A DNA stretch of 64,000 nucleotides from Stenotrophomonas maltophilia (lineage in GTDB: Bacteria > Pseudomonadota > Gammaproteobacteria > Xanthomonadales > Xanthomonadaceae), in the NCBI RefSeq assembly GCF_004920835.1, contig NZ_QFHO01000008.1, positions 62,001 to 126,000 on the forward strand. The letters are read 5' to 3'. The translations under genes and the position numbers were made by a program. Below, in pieces: positions 34,820 to 42,354 of this stretch (position 1 is its first letter; every line of letters begins with the position of its first letter). Below the pieces are notes generated by a model. It saw only the letters and a list, made by a program, of their open reading frames with translations. It had not been told where the DNA came from and searched no databases.

Positions 34820-36878
34820 AGTAGTTCTTTTTCAGCCGCGTAGTGAGCTAAATGCCGAGGGGAATGTCTCTGCGTTTATTGCTCTGTGCCGGAATGAGTT
34901 GACCATCTTTGGTGCCGAGCTCGCCTTCGAGGATATGGCATGGGAGATCGCGGATTCTGTCAGGATCAAAGCTAGGCGAGGCGCGTTTCGCGCTATTTTT
35001 AGCTCATGGGATTCAGTTAACGAGCGTGTGCCACGCCCGATGCCCGAGCCCTTTGGTTCGTTCGCCAAGTCCTACCTTCGATATCAGCATGGTATGCGCC
35101 CAACGAAGTGTATAGGGTTTCGGCTCGCCTCCCTGCGAGCGTTGGCAGCTGCACTGGAAGATCAAGGGGCTTCTAATGTTGCTTCAGTCACTGCGGCGAC
35201 CTTCAATAGGGCGGCTTTACTCATCCGGGCTAAGTTCAGCCCATCTGCGGGCTATCGAGTCGGTTCGCAATTGGAGATGCTTGCTTCGTTCATTGATGAC
35301 AACCGCTTAGCGGCGGTCCCATTGCGCTGGTTCAATTCCATACCTCGCCCGACGGAGGCGAACGGTAGGGTAGGAGACGAGTTTGAGGCTGCCCGGCAGG
35401 CTAAGCTTCCCAGCCCCCGCTCGTTGGAATGCCTGGCGCTGGCCTTTCGCGCAGCGAGCGAGCCTGCTGATCTGTTTATAACGTCGGCGGCGGGGATCAT
35501 GTGCTCAGCCCCGGATCGGGTGAATGAGGTTTTGCTGCTTAGAGCGGAGCCTGAGGTCACAACAGCTCGTCCGGATGCGTCGCCGGCATATGGGCTGCGG
35601 TTCTGGCCTTCCAAGGGTGCAGACCCCATGGTCAAGTGGGTTGTCCCATCTATGAGTTCGGTCGTGCGCGAGGCCGTGAGAAGACTCAATGATCTATCAG
35701 CAGAGGCGCGTCGCGTGGCGCGCTGGTACGAACGTGATCCCAAGACGATGTTCCTCCCATCACATCTCGAGCATCTGCGCGGCTGTGACTTGTCAATTGC
35801 AGAGCTCGGCGAAGTCCTTTTTGCAGAATCGGTGTCGCCCGCGAGCACTAGGGCGTGGTGCTTGGGTAATGGCGTGCCTGTCGAGAAGCGTCGCGGCAGA
35901 ATCGTAGTCAAGTTCTCGGATGTTGAGGCCTCTGTCATCAGCTTCCTGCCCAGAGGGTTCCCTTGGTTGGACGTCGATTCTGATCTGCGGTACAGCGAAG
36001 CGCTTTGCGTAGTTCGGCGTAATGAGTTGCATCGGACCAAGCGGACGTTACGTTGCGTCATCGAGGCGCCAGATCAGAGCTTTATCTCTACTGGTCTTGG
36101 TGGTCGTACAGAGCACGGATTTAAGTCCGTCTTCGATCATCTGGGCTACTTCGATTCAGACGGATCTCCAATCGTCATTCGTACTCACCAATTCAGACAC
36201 TATCTGAATACCTTGGCTCAGGCCGGTGGCATGAGTGAACTCGACATCGCAAAGTGGTCGGGTCGGAATGACGTTCGTCAGAATGACTCATACAACCATG
36301 TCTCTGATCGCGATGTTCAGGCGCGGCTTGTGGGGCTGCGGCAGGAAAGGCAGCGCGAGTCGGTGACTGAACTGGCGGCTGAGCCGCGGCCGCAGGTCCG
36401 GGTTAGCCTAATTCCTCGAGAGAAGTTCACGGAAATGGGCATCCAAGCCGCCCACACAACCGATTTCGGAGTCTGCGTGCACGACTTCGTCATGTCGCCC
36501 TGCGCCCTGCACCGTGACTGTACGAATTGCAACGAGCAGGTGTGTATCAAGGGCGACGAAATCGGTGATGCAAATACGCGTGCCAAACTTGCCGAAACCA
36601 GTAGTCTTTTAGCTGAGGCAGAAGCTGCGGACGCTGAAGGGATATGTGGCGCGTCGCGTTGGGTTGAACATCAAAGGCTGACGCTATCAAGACTGTCGGA
36701 GCTTGTTGCAATTCTGGACGATCCGCAAGTTCCACCAGGTGCGCTAATCCGCTTGACTCACATTCGTCCGGCCTCTCGGGTTCGGCAGGCAGTGGATGCC
36801 CGCCGGTTGTTGGATCAACGTGACAAAGAGCAGGTGCCAATGGAATGGGCGATCGAAGTGCGAGGGACCACTTCATGA
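34797..36878 (+). CDS. Tyrosine recombinase C of the cassette, with Cys-rich tail
   Basis: A 693-residue recombinase whose GTG start overlaps gene B by 23 bases. The catalytic part is C-terminal: THQFRHYLNTLAQAGG (box II, intact HxxRH) and KWSGRNDVRQNDSYNHVSD with the Tyr nucleophile. A cysteine cluster follows (CVHDFVMSPCALHRDCTNCN), probably zinc-binding. Size and order match the larger TnpB-type protein of Tn554-like elements. The final four bases overlap the start of the small fourth gene. Confidence 0.78.
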   Translation: MELEPVAKVVLFQPRSELNAEGNVSAFIALCRNELTIFGAELAFEDMAWEIADSVRIKARRGAFRAIFSSWDSVNERVPRPMPEPFGSFAKSYLRYQHGMRPTKCIGFRLASLRALAAALEDQGASNVASVTAATFNRAALLIRAKFSPSAGYRVGSQLEMLASFIDDNRLAAVPLRWFNSIPRPTEANGRVGDEFEAARQAKLPSPRSLECLALAFRAASEPADLFITSAAGIMCSAPDRVNEVLLLRAEPEVTTARPDASPAYGLRFWPSKGADPMVKWVVPSMSSVVREAVRRLNDLSAEARRVARWYERDPKTMFLPSHLEHLRGCDLSIAELGEVLFAESVSPASTRAWCLGNGVPVEKRRGRIVVKFSDVEASVISFLPRGFPWLDVDSDLRYSEALCVVRRNELHRTKRTLRCVIEAPDQSFISTGLGGRTEHGFKSVFDHLGYFDSDGSPIVIRTHQFRHYLNTLAQAGGMSELDIAKWSGRNDVRQNDSYNHVSDRDVQARLVGLRQERQRESVTELAAEPRPQVRVSLIPREKFTEMGIQAAHTTDFGVCVHDFVMSPCALHRDCTNCNEQVCIKGDEIGDANTRAKLAETSSLLAEAEAADAEGICGASRWVEHQRLTLSRLSELVAILDDPQVPPGALIRLTHIRPASRVRQAVDARRLLDQRDKEQVPMEWAIEVRGTTS

Positions 36879-37339
36879 GAAGGGCAAAGAATCTCAGTGA
36901 TGAAGATATCGCTAGAATTGTCGGAATTCTTGACGGCTGGTCAGGTCGTTTGACTTGGCAATCTCTGCTGGACGCGGTGGAGCGGCACCTCTTTACGCGG
37001 TATACGCGGCAAGCGTTGCATAAGCACACTCGGATTCAGCAAGCCTTCGAACAGCGTAAGGCGGGGTTAGCCGCAAAAAGGGGGCATCTGCGGAAGGTCG
37101 AGGCTGTCCCTGAAATGCAGATTGCTATGGACCGAATTCTACGGCTGGAGGCGGAACTAGAACGCGTCTATCGCGAGAATAACTGCCTACTGGAGCAGTT
37201 CGTAAGATGGTCGTACAACGCGAGCCTGCGAGGCCTAGATGCTGACTACCTGAACTCTCCCTTGCCATCGGTGAGGGGGACCGATTCTGGCGGTCGGCCA
37301 CCTGGCAGTATTGGGTCCTTTTCCTCCAAAAAGAGCTAA
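36875..37339 (+). CDS. Small coiled-coil protein of the recombinase cassette (TnpC-like)
   Basis: A 154-residue protein starting in an ATGA overlap with recombinase C, so it is co-translated with it. It has an N-terminal helical domain, RYTRQALHKHTRIQQAFEQR (helix-turn-helix-like), and a coiled coil (MDRILRLEAELERVYRENNC). Tn554-like elements carry a small accessory tnpC gene in the same place, hence the assignment by position and size. A longer start at 36845 is possible. Confidence 0.65.
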   Translation: MRRAKNLSDEDIARIVGILDGWSGRLTWQSLLDAVERHLFTRYTRQALHKHTRIQQAFEQRKAGLAAKRGHLRKVEAVPEMQIAMDRILRLEAELERVYRENNCLLEQFVRWSYNASLRGLDADYLNSPLPSVRGTDSGGRPPGSIGSFSSKKS

Positions 37340-37360
37340 CCTGGCCTCAACGAATACCAA

Positions 37361-37933
37361 TTACTCGGACCCATGCGAGGTTCCAGATTTGGACCAGCTG
37401 CGGATGAACTGTTCTTGCTCATTCGTCTCAATTGCTCCGGGCCTGACCTGACGAACCATGTGCATGGCTTGTTCTGCAGATTTAGCGGCTCCAGTGTCCA
37501 GTAGCAATAGGCAGGCTACGGTTCCCGCTCGTCCCAGGCCGCCCTTGCAGTGCACCACGGCTCGACCCCCACACAGTATTTTCTCGCAGAGTGCAGGCCC
37601 CACCTTTCGCCATTCATCAAGAAAGGCATCCGCCGGGCCTGCACCATCTACGATCGGTAGGCCAAACCATCGGAGACCTAAGGCTATTGCTCGTTCGGGT
37701 AGTGCAGCGATCCTGAGTTCATCGAATTCCCATGGCTCAAGTAGGGACACTAGGTAGGTCGCCCCCCACTCACGAATTGTGCGCAGATCCAATTCTAAGT
37801 CTCGATTCCACGCGCCGGTCATAGCGGACTCTTGATACTTGCCAGGAGCGAACGTTATGCCTATTGCCCCGTCGCTAGTGCCGACGTTGAGCGTGGCAAT
37901 ATGTAGAGGGTGGGTATGGCTGGTTCTAAACAC
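37361..37933 (-). CDS. Protein-tyrosine / dual-specificity phosphatase-like protein
   Basis: A 190-residue cysteine phosphatase. The P-loop HCKGGLGRAGT carries nucleophile C129 and R135, and D96 in PIVDGAGPADAF is the likely general acid. The pattern RTIREWGATYLVSLLEPWE is typical of the CDKN3/Cdc14-like family. The substrate is unknown (phosphoprotein, nucleotide or RNA are all possible). It converges on the recombinase cassette (21 bases apart) and diverges from the HAD gene across a 300-base intergenic region with spaced repeats. Confidence 0.8.
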   Translation of the reverse strand: MFRTSHTHPLHIATLNVGTSDGAIGITFAPGKYQESAMTGAWNRDLELDLRTIREWGATYLVSLLEPWEFDELRIAALPERAIALGLRWFGLPIVDGAGPADAFLDEWRKVGPALCEKILCGGRAVVHCKGGLGRAGTVACLLLLDTGAAKSAEQAMHMVRQVRPGAIETNEQEQFIRSWSKSGTSHGSE

Positions 37934-38089
37934 TTTCTAAACCTCATTGCGAGGAGTGAGCAAGCAACGACCTATGCGCTGGTCGACGCTTGTGCTGTGG
38001 ATTTCGAGTTGGTGTAACGACCCTCCTACATTATTCAGATGGGCCGCGCTAACGCTAAAGATGATCTTCTTTTCGCCTAGATTCAAGAA

Positions 38090-38172
38090 GTACCAGTAGG
38101 CTCACGGGGAGCCGATAGCAGCGTACCAGTAGGCTCACGCCGGGCCAGCAGCTGCGTACCAGTAGGCTCACG
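38090..38172. repeat. Three 17-bp repeats at exact 33-bp spacing
   Basis: The 17-mer GTACCAGTAGGCTCACG occurs at 38090, 38123 and 38156, identical each time, separated by 16-bp spacers that differ. It lies between the divergent phosphatase and HAD genes, 65 to 150 bases upstream of the HAD start. On the minus strand each core could encode REPTGT in a 63-codon frame (38083-38274), but the cores are identical also at wobble positions, which favours a DNA-level role. The units are too short for a CRISPR array. Confidence 0.8.
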
Positions 38173-38234
38173 GAATAGACAGTGACCGGTTGCGCGCGCA
38201 AAGTACAATCGTGTGCTAAAGGCAGAGGTAGCAT

Positions 38235-38687
38235 ATGAAGCCGACCGTGCTGGCGTTGGATCTAGAAGGAACACTCATATCCAATGCGATCAGTCAGATT
38301 CCAAGGCCTGGTCTCCACAGGTTCCTTTTAAACGTCCAATCGCAGTTCAATCAGTTGGTGATGTTCACTACCGTGCCGGAGGATCGCTTTCGCGCCATCG
38401 CTGAACTACTTGGCCGCGAAGGAAGTGCTCCTATCTGGTTTGCGAGTCTCAACTACGTTCAATGGGCGGGGAAGACCAAGGACCTGCGGCTCGTCGAGCC
38501 GCGCCTTGGGAAAGCGTTGCTACTCGATGACCATGGACCGTATGTCCATCCGGGACAGGAGCACTTGTGGGTTCAGATTCCGCTTTTTGCATCCCCATAT
38601 CCTCCAGGCGATGATGGGCTCTTGATTGCGTCTCGACGTTTAATTGAACGAGTCAACGCAGCAACAGCTCCGCCAAGGTCCTCTTGA
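38235..38687 (+). CDS. HAD-superfamily phosphatase-like protein
   Basis: A 150-residue minimal HAD-fold protein. Motif I is D9-L-E-G-T: the nucleophile Asp is present, but the second, acid/base Asp is Glu. Motif II is in LVMFTTVPED, the motif III Lys in QWAGKTKDL, and motif IV is LLLDDHGPY. FCP1/NIF-like proteins of this size occur on mobile elements. AGAGGTAG is the ribosome-binding site. Together with the divergent cysteine phosphatase it makes a two-phosphatase locus. The Glu substitution could slow or change catalysis. Confidence 0.72.
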   Translation: MKPTVLALDLEGTLISNAISQIPRPGLHRFLLNVQSQFNQLVMFTTVPEDRFRAIAELLGREGSAPIWFASLNYVQWAGKTKDLRLVEPRLGKALLLDDHGPYVHPGQEHLWVQIPLFASPYPPGDDGLLIASRRLIERVNAATAPPRSS

Positions 38688-38703
38688 GAAGCGGCGACCG
38701 CTG

Positions 38704-39195
38704 ATGCGCGAGCCTATGGCGATTCCTCTCGGGAGCGGCGCTCAGTCCCTGACGCCAGTTCCGCAGATCCTGCGATGCGCTGCTGTGGAGCGGGAGGCGC
38801 TAGCCGCTCAATGGCTTAGTGCGGGCGAAGTCGCCGCCGGACTCGGCTTGCCGGTGAGCACCGGTAGCTGTCGCGTAGGTCAGTTGCGGCGCACCGGCTG
38901 CTTGCTACGTGTCTACATCGCGAACCCCGTATCCAGCTATCGCTACCCGACTTGGCAGTTTGATGCCAATGGCCAACCACCTGATCATCTTGCCGAAATC
39001 TTGATGACGTTGCGCGGTGATAGGAGGTTCGCGTGCGAGCCGGACGGGCTGCGTCGAACCACCGGTTGGGGCGAGGTCGAGTGGCTGCTGTCTCCCCACG
39101 CGCTGCTCGATGGTGCCGCTCCAGCGGAGGTCCTAGTCAGCGACTCGGCCAGTGTGCTGAAGGCAGCGCGTGCCGAGTTCTTGGCCGACGGCTGA
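38704..39195 (+). CDS. Xre/MbcA/ParS-like antitoxin-type protein, no toxin partner seen
   Basis: A 163-residue protein with a helix-turn-helix-like region (LSAGEVAAGLGLPVSTGSCR), the segment YRYPTWQFDANGQPPDHLAE, and a C-terminal part, WLLSPHALLDGAAPAEVL, resembling the toxin-binding domain of Xre/MbcA/ParS (DUF2384-like) antitoxins. Such proteins normally precede a RES-domain toxin, but the 140 bases downstream hold no gene before an IS5 insertion at 39342, so a partner may have been lost. ATG 38704 was chosen; the TTG at 38644 would overlap the HAD gene. Confidence 0.55.
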   Translation: MREPMAIPLGSGAQSLTPVPQILRCAAVEREALAAQWLSAGEVAAGLGLPVSTGSCRVGQLRRTGCLLRVYIANPVSSYRYPTWQFDANGQPPDHLAEILMTLRGDRRFACEPDGLRRTTGWGEVEWLLSPHALLDGAAPAEVLVSDSASVLKAARAEFLADG

Positions 39196-39341
39196 TCGTT
39201 CGGGTGAATTCACCGGCTCTCGTCACGGGGCTCTGAGAAGAAGCGACGCTACCTGCACGCCTAAGCTCAGCTCTGCAATCACCGGTTGCTGCATGCTGCT
39301 AGTCCCGACCATGCATATAGCCTCGCAATTTGCATTCACTT

Positions 39342-40516
39342 GAGGATGCTCTGAACAGTTCGCCCGGACCTCTATTTCCACGAGTCGCGGTACGGAGCAC
39401 CGCGGCGGGCGAGGAAACTGATACCTGAAAAGTGGTTTTGAGGTTCCTTTTCGGAACCTCCAGGCAGATTTATCCCTGGGCCGGCATCAGCTGCCGGCGT
39501 GCCATCCACAGATCACACAGGGCAAACAGGGTCAGCACCTGAGCGGCGTTCTTCACCAAGCCGCGATAGCGAACCTTGGTGTATCCGAACTGGCGCTTGA
39601 TGACTCTGAAGGCGTGCTCGACCTTCGCCCGCAGGCTGGCTTTCCAGGTTTCCCAGCGCTCCTGGTAGCGCCGCTCCCTCGCGTTCCTGATTGTCTTCAC
39701 TTTGCCGCGCTTCTTTGCAATCAGGAACGCGGCTTTACAGTCCTTCAGTTCGGGTCGCGAGTCTGTGCCTGTGTAGCCGCTGTCGCCGAGGATGCACGCC
39801 TCCTTGCCGTGTAGCCGCGCGTGGGTGACCGTTACGTGGCCGACGTTGGCCGCCGTGCACTTCGCATGGCGAACCAGTCCGGAGAACTCATCGACCCCGA
39901 TATGCGCCTTCATGCCGAAGTACCACTGGTTGCCTTTCCGGGTCTGATGCATCTCCGGATTGCGCGACTTGTCCGCGTTATTTGTTGAACTTGGCGCGTG
40001 TATGATGGTGGCGTCCACGATCGTTCCCGCACCCAGGCTCATGCCTTTGCGCTGCAAATGGGCGTTCACTGCGCTAAGCAGTTCTGACGCCAGCCCATGT
40101 GTCTCAAGCAGTCTGCGGAAGTTGAGGGTCGTGGTCTCATCAGGAACACGGGCCAAGCCGTTGATCCCGGCGAAACGGCGCATCACCGCCGTGTCATACA
40201 GTGCCTCCTCCATGGACGGATCGCTGAGCGCGTACCACTGTTGCAGGAAATGTACACGCAGCATTGTCGCCAAAGGATACGGCTGGCGGCCGCGACGACC
40301 CGTCTTCGGGTAGTCCGGCTCGATCAGTGCCAGCAGGCGCTTCCACGGCACGACCTGGTCCATCTCAGCAAGGAACCGCTCACGCCGGGTTTGCTTGCGC
40401 TGGCCCAGGCCCTCCGCGTCACCGTACGTCAGTTGCATGATCGACCGTCACTCTTCATCTCATGGCTAGCGGCCGGCACTACCATGAAATCTTCCTCATA
40501 TTTGTTCAGAGCATCC
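39342..40516. mobile_element. IS5-family insertion sequence, intact copy
   Basis: About 1175 bp. The left end GAGGATGCTCTGAACA and right end TGTTCAGAGCATCC (40503-40516) form a 14-bp inverted repeat. CTT flanks both ends (39339-39341 and 40517-40519), consistent with a 3-bp target duplication. It carries one intact transposase and is a diverged relative of the copy at 43952. Confidence 0.85.
39470..40438 (-). CDS. IS5-family transposase
   Basis: A 322-residue DDE transposase. The N-terminal region has the DUF772-type segment (TMLRVHFLQQWYALSDPSME). Catalytic residues fit the IS5 pattern: first Asp in AGTIVDATIIHAPSS, second in CILGDSGYTG, and the Glu in the RAKVEHAFRVIKRQFGY region. Full-length and apparently functional. 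Confidence 0.92.
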   Translation of the reverse strand: MQLTYGDAEGLGQRKQTRRERFLAEMDQVVPWKRLLALIEPDYPKTGRRGRQPYPLATMLRVHFLQQWYALSDPSMEEALYDTAVMRRFAGINGLARVPDETTTLNFRRLLETHGLASELLSAVNAHLQRKGMSLGAGTIVDATIIHAPSSTNNADKSRNPEMHQTRKGNQWYFGMKAHIGVDEFSGLVRHAKCTAANVGHVTVTHARLHGKEACILGDSGYTGTDSRPELKDCKAAFLIAKKRGKVKTIRNARERRYQERWETWKASLRAKVEHAFRVIKRQFGYTKVRYRGLVKNAAQVLTLFALCDLWMARRQLMPAQG

Positions 40517-40672
40517 CTTATGCTTTACCTTACTGATGGAAGGACTTCAACGCATCTTGCGAGCGGGTATTCAACCCCTCATTGCACGGGCGGCCGGTTG
40601 TTGCTTTGAGGCAAGTTGCTCTCTCACTCGATGACATGAAGGTGAGATATCTTCCCGGATCAAAAACAGAGA

Positions 40673-42079
40673 TCAATCTGCCAGGAAAACCGCATCCGCA
40701 CGGGCCTTCAGCTCCTTTGTCTTCCTTCGGTCGCGGCTCTCCAGATACTCACAAAGACGTGATCGAACGAACGGAAGCATTCTCAGCTTCTGGGAAGATT
40801 GATCAAGGATTGAGCCTTCACTTTCGAACCAGTCACGAACGTCCCTTGCTTCTTGCTCACTACCAAAGACCTGCTCCAGCGCTTCTACCTGCAGATCATC
40901 CATGTAGAGAACCTGGTGTAGCCAAGAGACCTCGCGCGGACTCATCCACATGACGACGCGTTGGTGTAGCTCCTTCAAGCTGGTAGAACTACGCCCGCCA
41001 CTATCGAGCTCATCGATCAAAAGCGAAAGATGGTATGGAAGACCAGAGGACTCCAGCCAAGCGCGCTCCTTCTCCGCTGTATCGACAATGCCAAACTCCG
41101 CCAGAAGCTCGTCCACTTCAGCCTTCTCAAGGGGCTTGAGCACAATTGCGCGTCTAAGCTGCGCCTCGTAGTCCTTCCAGAGAGGGTTTGTGGCCTTGAG
41201 CTTGAACCTCGTCAGCACGATCAAAGTTGCATCGATGTCGCTGCTCTTGAGCTTGTTTAGGAATTTGGGGATCAGAAGTCCGCCGAGCTGCTTATGAAGC
41301 GCCTCATAGTCTTCCACAACGAAGAGCAACCGTTCCAACCGCTTGATCTTCCCGTGCCCCGGCTTGAGCTTGCCTTCGTGCTCACCCAGCAGGATCGCCT
41401 TTAGATCTGCTACCAATGCATTCGCAAGGACCTCTTCAGGATCTTGCTTAGCAGCCTCACGGAGGGATGAGGCGGAACCGATACCGAGCCTTTCCCAGAT
41501 ACGGATGGATTCTGAAGACAAGGCCTTGATTTCACTCGCGGCCCCGGGGAGCTCGTCGGCGGCCTCCTTCACTGCCTCAGGGTCCACAAACTCTTTGACC
41601 TTCGGCACGAACATGCCGACACGCTGAACGATGGATGCACCTGACTTTATCAGCTTGGCAATTCCCTCGAGGTCTTCAGTGTTTACTCCGCGCTCCAAGA
41701 GTTCCTTGGTGATCTCACCCCTGATCTTAGAGACAGCCTCAATTGCTTCACGGGTCTCCGGGAAGTAGTAGCCTGATGGCTTCAACCCGATTCCCGGCCC
41801 AACTGCAGAGCGCACAAGCGAGCCAACCAGCTGATCAATGGCTGCGGCAGTGAACTCGCCAGTTGAGCCATCTATCCCCCGGTTAGCTCCTACCAACTCT
41901 ATCCTCAGGAAACCCAGGCTATCCAAGTCAATGGATCGCATGGCCTTGGCAAACACGCTACTTTTGCCAATTCCACTGGGACCTTCAATGCTCTGAATCT
42001 TCAAGCCCTTGCTTGGCGATCCTGAAAGCAGATCCTCGAGCACCTGCGCTTCACGCTGACGGCCAACAAATCCTTCCAT
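40673..42079 (-). CDS. P-loop ATPase (AAA/STAND-like), candidate defence partner of the MBL gene
   Basis: A 468-residue P-loop NTPase. The entry motif FVGRQREAQVLEDLL and Walker A GPSGIGKSS are of the AAA_16/STAND kind; LLFVVEDYEAL is the Walker B region, and ATLIVLTRF resembles a sensor strand. An insertion rich in charged helices lies at about residues 125-240. The C-terminal 150 residues form a helical, winged-helix-like region. No effector domain is fused, and the protein is shorter than Avs-type STAND proteins. CAGGAG precedes the ATG. It is divergent from the metallo-beta-lactamase gene over 276 bases, and both lie between IS5 copies. Function not recognised. Confidence 0.7.
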   Translation of the reverse strand: MEGFVGRQREAQVLEDLLSGSPSKGLKIQSIEGPSGIGKSSVFAKAMRSIDLDSLGFLRIELVGANRGIDGSTGEFTAAAIDQLVGSLVRSAVGPGIGLKPSGYYFPETREAIEAVSKIRGEITKELLERGVNTEDLEGIAKLIKSGASIVQRVGMFVPKVKEFVDPEAVKEAADELPGAASEIKALSSESIRIWERLGIGSASSLREAAKQDPEEVLANALVADLKAILLGEHEGKLKPGHGKIKRLERLLFVVEDYEALHKQLGGLLIPKFLNKLKSSDIDATLIVLTRFKLKATNPLWKDYEAQLRRAIVLKPLEKAEVDELLAEFGIVDTAEKERAWLESSGLPYHLSLLIDELDSGGRSSTSLKELHQRVVMWMSPREVSWLHQVLYMDDLQVEALEQVFGSEQEARDVRDWFESEGSILDQSSQKLRMLPFVRSRLCEYLESRDRRKTKELKARADAVFLAD

Positions 42080-42219
42080 GTGAATCTCCTGATCATGCGT
42101 AGTTCAAGACGGAGTTACTTCCCTGGACGCCCACTCAGGCGCAGCCCTGCAACACGCTATCGGCCGAGTTGGGGCTAACTTTACAGTCCGCAATGTGTCG
42201 GCATGCACATTCTTGAAGA

Positions 42220-42327
42220 ATGGTTGTGGATCGAGCAATCAACCGTTCTCTTGTCGCTTTCGGCCAGTATTATCAGACATGGGCGTGGATGTGCGGCGAC
42301 CTGGCCGAGGCCCGCAACATCGCCTGA
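42220..42327 (+). CDS. Possible 35-residue small ORF upstream of the MBL gene
   Basis: An ATG-to-TGA frame of 35 codons (begins MVVDRAINRSLVAFGQYYQT) ends 27 bases before the MBL start. It has no good ribosome-binding site and no recognised homologue. It may be a leader peptide or chance. Confidence 0.2.
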   Translation: MVVDRAINRSLVAFGQYYQTWAWMCGDLAEARNIA

Positions 42328-42354
42328 GCGCTTTCGATCACGGAGGACCGAACG

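Noticed and set aside
38090..38172. CRISPR array
   Set aside because: Repeats of 17 bp and spacers of 16 bp are too short, only three units exist, and no cas genes are near.
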